A stretch of DNA of 64,000 nt. Source: Liolophura sinensis. Taxonomy: Eukaryota > Mollusca > Polyplacophora > Chitonida > Chitonidae. Below the pieces are notes generated by a model. That model searched no databases and was not told the DNA's origin. It saw only the letters and a list, made by a program, of their open reading frames with translations. The DNA lies in the NCBI RefSeq assembly GCF_032854445.1, contig NC_088301.1, forward strand, positions 17,991,223 to 18,055,222, read 5' to 3'. Shown one piece after another: positions 28,801 through 35,165 of the stretch; position 1 is the stretch's first letter, and each line of letters begins with the position of its first letter. A program made the position numbers and the translations under genes.

Positions 28801-31800
28801 CCACAGCGCCAGCAAATTGTCATTTTGTACAGGATTTATAATTCGTAAAGATGTGTGGTACAAGTAGTACAGGTACGCAAATAACTGCTAAAGGACTTCA
28901 TTTCTGGATTATACGCTTAAATCATAAGGTTTTATTTTGGATAATTTCACAAATACGCTATTTAAATTATTTACTAACAATCACATGATTTATCTTTACA
29001 AAGCTTACATTTTTTAAGCTAAATGTATATCAACATTTACATTTACATGCATGTAACGTTTTCAGAGGAAATCAATCAGCAAAAGGATTCTCCGACCCGT
29101 CGATGCTGTAGCTGGAATTTCATTTTTTGACATCTTTAACATTAAAACTCACACACATTTGAGAATGCTTCTAATAGAATTTAGATTCTTAAGCACGGCG
29201 TAAACCACCAATCATATAAATAAAAGAAATTCTAATAAATGTTTTGGCCTTTGTATCTTTTGTATTATGCCAAATGTAAATATACATATTTATTACATTT
29301 AACTTTATCTTGTTTAACAGAAAAATAAAAACATTGCCAATTACGTAAGTATACTTATGATCACATATCTTATATACAGCTTTGTATATGGAAACGTGTT
29401 ACTTACGTCTAGAGCAAATAGGACCATCCCAGCCAAGAGTACAGTTTCCGGAACATAATCCAGTTTCTTCATTACACTGACTCAAACAGTTCCCACACAG
29501 CTGCCCAAAAACTGAAATTCAGAGACAGACGGAATCAACTTTAGCATACAGAGACGTCTGGACAGGTTTTATTTGTTTCTTGCACGTTATAATTCTAGAT
29601 TTAATGTTTTAATTTGATGTTAAGTTTTTAGGAAATAGTCTTGGGAATCTTTACTCATGGAAAAATATACAGGTTTTTAATTCAAAGAATACAAAGAAAC
29701 TAAAAAAAAAAACAAACACAAAATGCTTTAGAGAGCTCAGGCATTAGTAAGATATATTCAAATATCCCATTAAGTTCCGTTCTTGCAAAAATACATGTAT
29801 GACACGTACAAGTAATATTATTTTGTTCCTGCTATATGAGAAAGAAATAAAAATACAAATTGAGAAATGCATCTTTTATATCCAAGTTAAATCTTTAATT
29901 TCACTGCCGTGAAGTTTATTGATTACGACGGATTCTTAGTGGAAACTCCATATGTCATGATTGTGGTTAAAATCCGATTGTTTGGTTGTCACAAATTTTT
30001 ACAATTTATGATTTTCGTTGTGTATATTTATTTATTTGAATGGTGTTTTACGCCGTACGCCAGCTGATTTTTATCAATAGGCACGCTGAACTCACCATAT
30101 TGGGATTCACAATGGTTATATATTTCCTATTGTTATTTGACAGGTATTATTTGAACCGTACTGGAGAAGAGTTTGCTTTTACAAGAGAACTGAGTAGTAT
30201 GGTGGGAAGAAATCAGATAGAATCCTAGAAAACCAGGGTCCATTCGCAGGCTGCTGTCAGAACTTCCTACGTAGGACCGGAGAGGAAGCCAGCATGAGCT
30301 GAACTTGAACTCACACCAGAGTTATAGTTGAGATACTCCTGGGTCATTGTGCTAGGCTAGTACGCTAACCACAAGGACTTTTATGGTTTCAGGCCAGTCA
30401 ACTGACCGACAGACAAACAGAATAATTTATCGAGCAGCTCAAAATGTAGCTTGCTGTAGCATTTTTAGCAACCTTTTATACACACTTTTAAAGTGTTTAC
30501 TGTGTAAGGCCACTGTTTGGTGACTGGTGATTTTCTATCGGCATGATGAGTTGTTGAATTCATTTTATATCTGTCCACATGCAAGTTATAGGTGTCTTTG
30601 GTGCGTAAGGCAAACAGTGTATTAGGCATGTGGAGACTGGTTTCTAATTCCTTGTTTCAGACACATTTTATCATGAGGTATATGTAGTGGTATGAAGACT
30701 ACTTTAGCATGACCATAATCAGTAACAGCTGACGTTAACATAGACGACTGCACACCTCGTCAAACATATACGCTTTCCCAGACATGACACAATAGCCTGT
30801 TGACTGTAGAGGTTGTCGGGGCAGATCCTCTTCTAAAGAACTCACTGAGTGTTTTAAAACTGTACGTTATCTCTGTATACGTTTGCATAACACTTATACA
30901 TGTATATTCTCTGACATGCATTCGGGGGAGAAATCGAGTACATCTACAAAATCCACTTCATAGATGTACTATTACAATGTAATTACTGTAGATTTATGTA
31001 CACTCAGTTTACCTGTAAATTTACAATACAATGGTGTACACAGGTGTGTGATTGGTGTTTGCACCCTCACAGCTCTACGGTTGCGAAAGGAACACGAGAC
31101 ATAATCCCTCGCGCAATATGTAACTACACAATCGGCTGTACATAAATACATTCAGGACAGAGTTGTTTATCTCCCGGGATAGGAGCAGTAGTCCAAACTG
31201 CAGTACTAGCAGGATTTACTCCAAAAATACAGAATCAGTTTTTACAGTGTGGATAAGTAAGACCATTCGGGCGGTGCAGTAGCATACGTCTAGTCACCTG
31301 CAAGGTGCTGAAAGCTTCTATCTGGTAGACATTGGTGAACGTCTAAATCCAATCTTATAAACGCCTAGCTCCTGGTAAATACTGAAAAACAATATTTGAA
31401 AACAAACATTCCGGGTCAGTGATCGGAATGGATGTTTGTTTACATGCAACTTAATCGTAGTAGTGGAAGTAATGTCCTATCGAAAATGTGGACCGGAAAT
31501 TTGAAAGCCGCTGCGACTCTGTGATATCACGCGGTCATATACCACTGACTTCGTGTAATGGACGGTCTATAGGCTTATCTGCTTAACTGGTTTCATAACT
31601 TATAATCGATTCAAGTTAAACATTTGTTGGGAGAATTGGTAAACATGCAGATTGATAATCTGAGATAAGGGTGAATAACTCTTGCTGTATTTTTGGTTTC
31701 TCTTACATATATCATTATAGTGTAAGATAATCTGTACATTTGTACACCACTCATTTCTAAACTAGCCTCCATGTTTGATAATCACAAGACCTGTTTCCAG

Positions 31801-32410
31801 GTGTGTTAATCAATTCCTAGACAATTTCGTCAGTACATTAATATCTGGCTGGATACCATGCACTAAAACACATGTATTGTTTTGTACGCATTCAGAGATT
31901 CATTTATATATTAACTTGCTTAGGATTGGGATAGCAGGTTTGGAGACAGGCCTTGGAACATTGACACCAGACATGAAGACACCATACTTTCATTCCTTTT
32001 TTGTGTCTTTGGCAAAGAGTAGCATTTCGCCAGCATTATAAACTGCATTATCACGACCGATAGTAAGTCCAAAGTAGGGGTGTAGCTATTGTCTCTGTAA
32101 GCAAGCACCAGTGTAAGTAAGTGGAAAGTCAGTGGCACTCCGTAAGTGAGGGCAACGAGATCAGAGAGACATTCTAAAATGTCACACTAAAGCTTTATCT
32201 GTCAATAGAATGGTTGTACTGGTTTCATATTTCAATGAAAACCTCCTTAATTAAGAGACCGGCTTCACCCAAGTCGTTTGTTTGGGGTGTGTTTTCCAGA
32301 ATGCCAAAATGAACAGATACGCTTTTCCTGAAGTACATGTAGATCACTTACCAAATGTTATTCCCATCACAAAGAGAAGAACTCTGCAGATCTGTTTTTT
32401 GTGTCCTCCA
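5080..32410 (-). CDS. Gene 1: receptor-type protein tyrosine phosphatase with lectin and EGF-like ectodomain (25 exons, spliced)
   Basis: I joined 24 coding exons by hand on the minus strand, plus a damaged signal-peptide exon. Each border is GT-AG and every phase matches the next, so about 3,078 coding bases give about 1,025 residues. Predicted order: signal peptide (1-20), short EGF-like unit (21-55), fucolectin-type domain (56-202), three EGF-like units (203-353), one transmembrane helix (about 370-388), basic then acidic juxtamembrane region, PTP D1 (about 445-755) and PTP D2 (about 765-1020). The family dephosphorylates phosphotyrosine at the inner face of the plasma membrane. D1 keeps all key motifs; D2 lacks the WPD loop and the catalytic arginine. 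Ligand and substrate cannot be told from sequence. The weak point is exon 1, which carries a one-base deletion here; an intact copy lies at 42,803-42,863. Extra ectodomain exons in the long introns cannot be excluded. Confidence 0.87.
5528..5668 (+). mobile_element. SINE family 1 fragment in a gene 1 intron
   Basis: It reads TTCCTCTCCGGCCGTCTGG, then GGCAGCAACTTGCGGATGGC, CATAATGCTGGCCGCCGTCG and ends in an AATAAAT-rich tail. It lies between the last two exons of gene 1 (5,154 and 5,695). Confidence 0.8.
5695..5830 (-). CDS. Gene 1 exon 24: D2 degenerate P-loop
   Basis: The exon is 136 bases, phase 2-0, identical in length and phase to D1 exon 17. With the previous exon it reads [10 protein letters not shown]: the Cys is present but the catalytic Arg of CX5R is Lys. 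It continues [43 protein letters not shown]-type D2 sequences are known from non-catalytic second domains such as that of CD45. Confidence 0.88.
6135..6283 (-). CDS. Gene 1 exon 23: D2 degenerate WPD region
   Basis: The exon is 149 bases, phase 0-2, encoding [37 protein letters not shown] and APVLVHC plus two bases. The WPD general-acid loop is replaced by F-W-A-G-D, so general acid catalysis is unlikely. The exon ends at the same place in the P-loop as its D1 counterpart. Confidence 0.86.
6861..6987 (+). other. Small plus-strand frame with a zinc-finger-like CxxC, inside a gene 1 intron
   Basis: It starts ATGGAGGACGCGAAGGACAG and runs 42 codons: [42 protein letters not shown], stop. CxxC followed by WKHY at C2H2-like spacing resembles a partial zinc finger. 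The 200 bases before it are richer in CpG than the neighbourhood. A GTGAGG after TTGTATG could be a donor, making it a first exon. No partner exon was found. It could be a remnant of a mobile-element or retro-copied protein. Confidence 0.3.
7820..7942 (-). CDS. Gene 1 exon 22: D2 YWP block
   Basis: The exon is 123 bases, phase 0-0, encoding [32 protein letters not shown] and TYHLSHKDA. The end of the exon with its donor (GTAAGTG) is partly repeated 49 bases downstream (GTAAGTG at 7,764-7,770). Use of that second donor would shift the frame. Confidence 0.85.
8259..8393 (-). CDS. Gene 1 exon 21: D2 core, [19 protein letters not shown]
   Basis: The exon is 135 bases, phase 0-0, encoding [38 protein letters not shown] and LVEPDDT. 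In D1 the same block is split into exons of 37 and 98 bases. Confidence 0.87.
8684..8757 (-). CDS. Gene 1 exon 20: D2 [10 protein letters not shown] strand
   Basis: The exon is 74 bases, phase 1-0, the same length and phases as its D1 counterpart (exon 12). It encodes [20 protein letters not shown] and AVYLP. The donor is GTAAGT. Confidence 0.85.
8881..8980 (-). CDS. Gene 1 exon 19: D2 KNR region
   Basis: The exon is 100 bases, phase 0-1, encoding [20 protein letters not shown] and [16 protein letters not shown] is kept but the tyrosine of KNRY is Ser. A tandem array of units around 60 bases lies immediately upstream in the intron (about 9,010-9,290). Confidence 0.84.
9010..9290. repeat. Tandem repeat of about 60-base units in a gene 1 intron
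   Basis: Four to five units of GAATGTAACTAC..., AAG(A)AGG.A...CAACTCA and CAAACA.AT.ATGAAAC lie directly upstream of D2 exon 19. Units are diverged. Confidence 0.75.
9923..10072 (-). CDS. Gene 1 exon 18: D1 C-terminal helix and D1-D2 linker
   Basis: The exon is 150 bases, phase 0-0, starting [14 protein letters not shown], the last helix of a PTP domain. It continues through [18 protein letters not shown] and MTKMVGHFQ into the linker to D2. In D2 the corresponding exon is the short terminal one (25 codons with stop). Confidence 0.87.
10384..10519 (-). CDS. Gene 1 exon 17: D1 P-loop remainder and Q-loop
   Basis: The exon is 136 bases, phase 2-0. The first base completes Ser, so the P-loop reads HCS then AGVGRTG, the full CX5R signature with catalytic Cys and phosphate-binding Arg. 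It continues [31 protein letters not shown] with the conserved Q-loop glutamines. Confidence 0.9.
10807..10847. repeat. T homopolymer, 41 bases
   Basis: Uninterrupted T on the plus strand, A on the coding strand, in the intron between exons 16 and 17. Possibly the tail of a retroposed element, but no body was recognised beside it. Confidence 0.85.
10910..11061 (-). CDS. Gene 1 exon 16: D1 WPD loop, ending inside the catalytic motif
   Basis: The exon is 152 bases, phase 0-2. It encodes [15 protein letters not shown], with the WPD general acid Asp, and ends with GPVVVHC, the catalytic Cys, plus two bases of the following Ser. A 41-base T run (10,807-10,847) lies about 60 bases beyond the donor, which is GTAGCC. 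Confidence 0.9.
11999..12124 (-). CDS. Gene 1 exon 15: D1 K-C-x-x-YWP block
   Basis: The exon is 126 bases (42 codons), phase 0-0, encoding [31 protein letters not shown] and [17 protein letters not shown] followed by G...V is a standard PTP block between the substrate loop and the WPD loop. The donor is GTAAGA. Confidence 0.87.
12663..12760 (-). CDS. Gene 1 exon 14: D1 core helix and strand
   Basis: The exon is 98 bases, phase 1-0, encoding [18 protein letters not shown] and [15 protein letters not shown]. This matches the GP...T...FW.M.WE......IVM.T...E block of PTPs. Confidence 0.87.
13377..13413 (-). CDS. Gene 1 exon 13: D1 micro-exon [13 protein letters not shown]
   Basis: This 37-base micro-exon, phase 0-1, encodes [12 protein letters not shown] plus the first base of Gly, the conserved GY-x-x-P-x-x-(Y/F)-IA-x-QGP strand. 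Acceptor TTTACAG and donor GTAATA. Its length plus that of exon 14 (37 + 98 = 135) equals the single corresponding D2 exon. Confidence 0.84.
13694..13767 (-). CDS. Gene 1 exon 12: D1, DDHSRVLL to NACYIS
   Basis: The exon is 74 bases, phase 1-0, encoding [20 protein letters not shown] and ACYIS, matching the DHSRV...YINA(S)YI motif of PTPs (Cys replaces the usual Ser). The donor is GTGGGT. A GTTATA donor four bases downstream would give the wrong phase for exon 13. Confidence 0.83.
14572..15180. mobile_element. MITE, possibly PIF/Harbinger-like
   Basis: It is bounded by TTAAGGCCCGTCCAG and the inverted CTGAACGGGGCTTTAA, with TTAA at each edge (14,572-14,575 and 15,177-15,180). TTA/TAA-type duplications are typical of PIF/Harbinger. 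Sub-terminal repeats around AAGTTGAATG(A/C)TGTT occur at both ends. A plus-strand frame (14,652-14,981) with [16 protein letters not shown] could be a transposon remnant but is unproven. It lies in the intron between D1 exons 11 and 12. Confidence 0.6.
15523..15610 (-). CDS. Gene 1 exon 11: D1 KNRY phosphotyrosine loop
   Basis: The exon is 88 bases, phase 0-1. It encodes [18 protein letters not shown] and then [11 protein letters not shown], completed by Y and then DDHSRVLL in the next exon. KNRY is the substrate-recognition loop of classical PTPs. The exon is invisible as an open frame and was found from the motif and phase. Confidence 0.85.
15937..16094 (-). CDS. Gene 1 exon 10: acidic linker and PTP D1 start
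   Basis: The exon is 158 bases, phase 1-0. It begins with an acidic stretch ([15 protein letters not shown]), then [14 protein letters not shown], and then the classical D1 opening [20 protein letters not shown], which matches the helix-turn-helix wedge before RPTP catalytic domains. The donor is GTAATG. Confidence 0.85.
16875..17874. mobile_element. LTR-like element, copy 1 (1,000 bases) in a gene 1 intron
   Basis: It is bounded by TGTTATG...CGTAACA with the 4-base direct repeat CTAG on both sides (16,871-16,874 and 17,875-17,878). TG...CA ends, 4-base target duplication and about 1 kb length fit a solo LTR of a Gypsy- or BEL-like retrotransposon. A non-autonomous DNA element with short inverted ends is the alternative. 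No internal gag or pol is present. Open frames inside (16,887-17,222 minus; 17,513-17,806 plus) are not recognisable proteins. Confidence 0.75.
17879..19600. other. Intron interior of gene 1 without recognised content
   Basis: It lies between exon 10 and exon 9, beside the LTR-like element. Open frames at 18,336-18,686 (plus) and 19,215-19,661 (minus, 148 codons) show no domain, no composition shift and no splice logic with gene 1, so I do not call them. Confidence 0.45.
19610..19850 (-). mobile_element. SINE family 3 (tRNA-like head)
   Basis: Read on the minus strand it has TTGCTCAGTTGCTTAAAGCG (A box) and GACGGTTCGAATCCAGCTC (B box) at tRNA-like spacing, followed by a body with CCTGCTGTCAC. 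It is not a functional tRNA: no acceptor stem or anticodon loop can be drawn. A small related fragment is at about 28,045-28,090. Confidence 0.55.
19926..20023 (-). CDS. Gene 1 exon 9: juxtamembrane basic stretch
   Basis: The exon is 98 bases, entering in phase 2 and leaving in phase 1 with donor GTATGG. It starts with a run of arginines ([11 protein letters not shown]), the stop-transfer signal expected just inside the membrane, then a polar linker. The donor was chosen because phase 1 is needed by the next exon; GTGGGT four bases earlier is an alternative that would break the frame. Confidence 0.68.
20425..20533 (-). CDS. Gene 1 exon 8: transmembrane segment
   Basis: The exon is 109 bases, entering in phase 1 and leaving in phase 2. 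It encodes [17 protein letters not shown] followed by a strongly hydrophobic run ([18 protein letters not shown]) and a closing Arg. This is the single membrane span, placing the EGF and lectin parts outside and the phosphatase inside. Gene 2 has a TM exon with the same phase pair at 57,307-57,400. Confidence 0.86.
20930..21090 (+). mobile_element. SINE family 2 copy
   Basis: It has a tRNA-like head with a GGGATCAAACCCGGGTCGGG stretch, then GGCACTCACCACTGAAAGG and ACTGGTT...GTCAGTATAATGTGA. It faces the minus copy at 21,205-21,500, giving a tail-to-tail pair in a gene 1 intron. Confidence 0.6.
21205..21500 (-). mobile_element. SINE family 2 copy
   Basis: Tail first: GCCGTGCTTAACAATTTTTC, AGTTATATGATACTAAGGAG, GCCGCCAAAGTGCTGCCGCC, ending near CGAGGCGGACGCT. 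The family differs from family 1 in tail (TCAGTCATATGACGACGA type). Confidence 0.65.
21541..22590. mobile_element. Non-autonomous element with inverted ends and CGAG-rich core
   Basis: Ends TTTTGTATGGTAGGTATTTG, GGACGATCTCTTGGTATATAT (left, 21,544-21,584) and their reverse complement (about 22,545-22,588) define it. The core at 21,640-21,850 is a self-complementary run built from GAGGTAGCGAGG-like words. A family 1 SINE is nested at 21,985-22,215. Confidence 0.68.
21985..22215 (-). mobile_element. SINE family 1, nested in a TIR element
   Basis: The tail motif TTTACGTCATACTCAAGAAT, CACTTATACGACGG and a head-like GTTTTGAACTCAGAGGGACC are present. It lies inside the inverted-end element 21,541-22,590. 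Confidence 0.75.
22830..23600. repeat. Dispersed repeat, partner of 2.1-3.2 kb
   Basis: Inverted match to the repeat at 2.1-3.2 kb, lying in the intron between the transmembrane and EGF exons of gene 1. No coding content was recognised. It is probably an old non-autonomous mobile element. Confidence 0.5.
23795..23947 (-). CDS. Gene 1 exon 7: EGF-like module 3, membrane-proximal
   Basis: The exon is 153 bases, phase 1-1, encoding [18 protein letters not shown], then CDAITGECP, then [12 protein letters not shown]. It is more diverged than modules 1 and 2 and one codon longer. It ends one base into a codon that the transmembrane exon completes (AAA, Lys). Confidence 0.86.
24285..24434 (-). CDS. 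Gene 1 exon 6: EGF-like module 2
   Basis: The exon is 150 bases, phase 1-1, with the same cysteine pattern as exon 5 ([17 protein letters not shown] ... [10 protein letters not shown] ... [13 protein letters not shown]). The donor is GTTACT, weaker than the GTAAG seen at the sister modules, so skipping of this symmetrical exon would be tolerated by frame. Confidence 0.86.
24981..25130 (-). CDS. Gene 1 exon 5: EGF-like module 1
   Basis: The exon is exactly 150 bases, phase 1-1, encoding [31 protein letters not shown], then [13 protein letters not shown]. Cysteine spacing is that of MEGF/scavenger-receptor-F type EGF repeats. Flanking intron sequence is also shared with the 62,138-62,287 exon of gene 2, so exon and surrounding DNA were duplicated together. 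Confidence 0.88.
25784..25990 (-). CDS. Gene 1 exon 4: fucolectin-type domain, C-terminal half
   Basis: The exon is 207 bases, phase 1-1. Joined to exon 3 it completes a 147-residue FTP domain. Recognisable pieces are [22 protein letters not shown], then [11 protein letters not shown], the conserved closing strand of F5/8-like lectin domains. The junction codon with exon 3 is TGT (Cys). A truncated relative with a ruined donor lies at 63,216-63,280 upstream of gene 2, so gene 2's ancestor also carried this lectin half. Confidence 0.87.
25991..28170. other. Long intron between the lectin half-exons
   Basis: It holds the family 2 SINE (27,090-27,380), a short G-rich tract (about 27,600-27,617) and otherwise unassigned AT-rich DNA. 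No extra exon was seen on either strand. Confidence 0.5.
27090..27380 (-). mobile_element. SINE family 2 copy
   Basis: GGGTTTAACGTCGTACTCAA and TTTTTCAGTCATATGACGAC, then CTGAACGCCAAGCGAGGAAG and a tRNA-like end CGACCCAGGATTGACC. It lies in the intron between the two lectin exons of gene 1. Confidence 0.65.
28171..28404 (-). CDS. Gene 1 exon 3: fucolectin-type (F5/8-like) domain, N-terminal half
   Basis: The exon is 234 bases, phase 1-1. It opens with [13 protein letters not shown], the usual start of fucolectin/tachylectin-4/pentraxin (FTP) domains, followed by [18 protein letters not shown] and [21 protein letters not shown]. The FTP fold is a small beta-jellyroll that binds fucose-type sugars and metal in eel fucolectin. 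The sugar motif of that family (H, 24 residues, R-x-D) is not matched exactly here: the nearest H and R are 27 apart and are followed by T-C-D, so binding is uncertain. Confidence 0.87.
29407..29511 (-). CDS. Gene 1 exon 2: short EGF-like unit
   Basis: The exon is 105 bases, phase 1 at both ends, with acceptor TTTCAG and donor GTAAGT. It encodes 35 residues with six cysteines (LCGNCLSQC, then TGLCSGNC, then WDGPIC), the pattern of a shortened EGF or laminin-type EGF module. A decayed duplicate at 40,271-40,358 keeps much of the sequence but has a stop and a deletion, which supports this one as the functional copy. Symmetrical phase 1 fits the modular ectodomain. Confidence 0.78.
30012..30380 (-). 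mobile_element. SINE family 1 copy
   Basis: The tRNA-like head is recognisable when read on the minus strand (GTGGTTAGCGTACTAG, GAGTTCAAGTTC), followed by the family middle and tail. The tail is interrupted by about 70 unrelated bases. Its equivalent in duplicate copy 3 is at 40,740-41,035. Confidence 0.75.
32351..32410 (-). pseudogene. Signal-peptide exon of gene 1, proximal copy, frameshifted
   Basis: This is homologous to the intact signal exon at 42,803-42,863. The 3' part in the useful frame reads like [15 protein letters not shown] and ends at a good donor (GTAAG) in phase 1, as the next exon needs. The ATG at 32,408-32,410 is one base out of frame with it: 60 bases lie between ATG and donor here, against 61 in the other copy. 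In the useful frame there is a stop a few codons upstream and no earlier ATG. Either this first exon is dead, or the base is missing only in this assembly or allele. Confidence 0.7.
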
Positions 32411-32809
32411 TGTCTGAGGACAAACTCTGTTCAGTTCTAAGGGCTGATCACAGAACTCTAATTCTATCCTGATATAATTTGCAAGACACAAGGAATTCTC
32501 ATAAGATATGAAATCTTTCCAGAAGCTAAATCTGTACAGGTGGAAACTTCTTCCCACATCTACTAAACATGTTCGCTCATGTGTGTGAACGACAACTACG
32601 GTATCTTCTCATAACAGCAAGACATATATGTGTCGAGTAGACTGTTTGAGGCACCCACATAGAAGAATTGTATACGCACAAATGATATGAAAATAAACCC
32701 TTGCCTGTAATTTTATATCTGTGATCTATTTCGCCTACAGAGTCTGTCAAATCACTCATACATGCTACCACACTTGTCTTGAGTCAGTGTCACGTAAGCT
32801 CTACACATT

Positions 32810-32990
32810 CAGAATGCTTCGGGTGACGTCATAATTATTCAAAAAGTAGTGGAATGCTGGATATTGGGCGGAGTTAAACACGTTCAAAGATATGGGAAAT
32901 GTTAGGTTTTTAACAATGCAGTTAGAATACATTTTTTTAATTCACAATGCTTCGGGTGACGTCATAATTATTCAAAAGCCAGTGGAATGC
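32810..32990. promoter_or_regulatory. Paired CRE palindromes upstream of the proximal signal exon
   Basis: TGACGTCA occurs at 32,824-32,831 and 32,957-32,964. Each lies inside a direct repeat of about 47 bases (ATGCTTCGGGTGACGTCA, then ATAATTATTCAAAA), spaced 133 bases apart. They are roughly 410-550 bases upstream of the ATG at 32,410. The octamer is the consensus CREB/ATF site. A decayed third copy (TGACGTTA) is at about 37,575 in the second duplicate. Regulatory use is inference. Confidence 0.4.
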
Positions 32991-34334
32991 TCTGCACTGG
33001 CAGTCTTCTTTTAACTAACAAGGAAGTTACCTTACCGTGTTACAAAAATCTACTTAGGTAATAGTACAACTCTCCTGTGAATTTAGCACTTCTTGCAGAC
33101 TGCCGTATTATGAGATAAGCAATATTCGTTTTAAAACTGTTATCACATGGTGCAAATATTGAAAGTGTATGGCCTACAGCTGATGTAATAAATCTCCTTG
33201 TCAGCAAGACGCAGAAGGATCACGTATAAGTTTACTTGTTCACTGATGGAAAGCCTATATAGTTTGTTGTTAGCAAAGAACAGGGGCCTACGTCGGCTCG
33301 ATGGACTGACACTCGGACATAGCTGCACATAAATCTGAGATCTGTTTCATTCTTCTCAGCTTTTAGCCTTCGCAAACACAGATCTGTAATTTTCTATTTA
33401 CTCACACGAGACTCGGCGTTTCGAGTGTGCTACCCTGATTATGTAAAAATCTGTGTGCTACAAACAAGCTTTCTTTTTTATGTAGTAATTCTGACTTCAT
33501 ATTGCCTAGTTATTTGTTATAAACAAAGACTATTATAAGTTACAATTAACAAAAAGGGACCTGTCACATTGAAAGCAAACCACAGATGGCTAGTCGCCAT
33601 TTTCATGGTCCGGAAAAAGATAAATTGATGGAAAGTTTGGAATGGCACCATAAAGACTTCACCATTGAAATGTTGATGGGTAATGCATTTGAGAGTTTTA
33701 ACATTATGTTTTTAACAACGAACGCAGGGAACTATAACCAATTATTGTTAAATTAGGAGATGATCTTGATTTTCAGAGGAGGTGATTTGAAAATGGCTGT
33801 CTGAGAAATTCGTAGGCTGTTCGAGGCAATAAGTGTTGTATTTGTGGTAATTGCGACTTTATGATCTCTGTTATTCCCAGATACGAAGGTGACCTAAATT
33901 CAGAATTACAGAAAATAACGGAAAACCTTTTTATGTCGCTTACAGTTTGGGCACTTGGAGGACTGCCCGGGTGACAGGACTGAGTTTTAGTTTTAGGTAA
34001 GAGGGTCTTGTGGGAAAGCTTAGCTGGGCACATGACCGTCATATGTAAGATGTACATTTGTAAGTTGTACATTGCTGTGCCATTTCGAACAGTATTTTAA
34101 CATTATTGACAGTGCGAAAAGGCCCCAACTCGGCTTTGGGCAGATACTTTGAAGATCTGCTTGTGCATGAGGCCCATGTGGCAATAAGCGGTCGACATCC
34201 CTCGCATTTCCGTTTGCTCAGTTTAACGTTCGTTGAAAACTTCTTGATTTCCACCATTTTGGTGTGAGTTTGTGTACATTCTGGGAAAGTTCGTTAGTAA
34301 CCAGCCAAAGGTCGGTGGTTTACCTCGACTTCCG

Positions 34335-34428
34335 GATTAACAGACTGACAGCATGACGGACTAACAGACTGACGGAATGACTTACATACAAACTGACGGA
34401 ATGGTTCACTGACGGACTGACAGATCAG
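34335..34428. repeat. Minisatellite of ACTGACGGAATGA-like units
   Basis: Short array of 8- to 13-base variants (CAGACTGAC, GACGGA, ATGA). It is followed by TCAGGTGTAAACCTACAGTC, which also follows the related array at 36,751-36,890. Confidence 0.75.
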
Positions 34429-35014
34429 GTGTAAACCTACAGTCTCCTTCTGTGCCAGTAAAGCTTTCAAATTAGTATGTTATATCTATCCTTTATAATC
34501 CCTTCCTGGGATGCTGTGTGATGTGAACACAAAGTTTATCAGATACCTGTAGACACTCACACATATGATTTATTTATCTGATTGGTTATCCTGATGAGGT
34601 GTCACTACAGATACTGCGGCACATCGTGACTCGTGGCGTGCGTAAGACTTCCTCGTTTGATTGTCATTCAGCACAAAGAGGACTGGCCAAGTACACTGCG
34701 CGTTACCACAAACAAGACTCGTCTGAATGGCAAGTGACATGATTCACACAGCAATGTTGCTAGTTACTTATGTAACGATCCAGTAACACTAGAAATAAAC
34801 AGCACCCAAATCTGAGTACAGAGTTAGCTGCGTTTTAAGCAAAGTAATGTAGTGAATTAACAACTGGTGAATAAAATGACAACACCAGAAGGCCCCGTTC
34901 AAACAATGTATTAATGTACAATGAGACATGTGCACAATGATACCAAATGCATTAGCTTTGGTTTACAACAGTGCATACAAAAGCAATTCAAGAATGCATA
35001 GAACACCTAATATT

Positions 35015-35165
35015 GGATTAGTGTTTTACGCCATATTCAATAATATTTCACCTATACAACGGCGGTCAGCATTATTGTGGGAGGAAACTCAGCAGACCAC
35101 GGTGAAAACCAACGACAATTCGCAAGTTGCTGTCAGACCTTCATATTCTCCACACAAACAATAAA
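35015..35165 (-). mobile_element. SINE family 1 fragment
   Basis: Tail first: GTTTTACGCCATATTCAATA, CACCTATACAACGGCGGTCA and GCAAGTTGCTGTCAGACCTT. The tRNA-like head is missing. The surrounding 34.5-36.7 kb shows no gene. Confidence 0.75.

Larger units (their letters stand above)
29400..34500. repeat. Tandem duplicate of the gene 1 5' region, copy 1
   Basis: It contains the functional EGF-like exon 2, a SINE, the frameshifted signal exon, the CRE repeats and a 13-base-type minisatellite (34,335-34,428). It is collinear with copies at about 36.7-39.8 and 39.8-43.5 kb. Anchors are GACGTTAACATAGACGACTG (30.73 kb and 41.51 kb) and TAACTAACAAGGAAGTTACC (33.01 kb and 38.80 kb). Confidence 0.75.
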
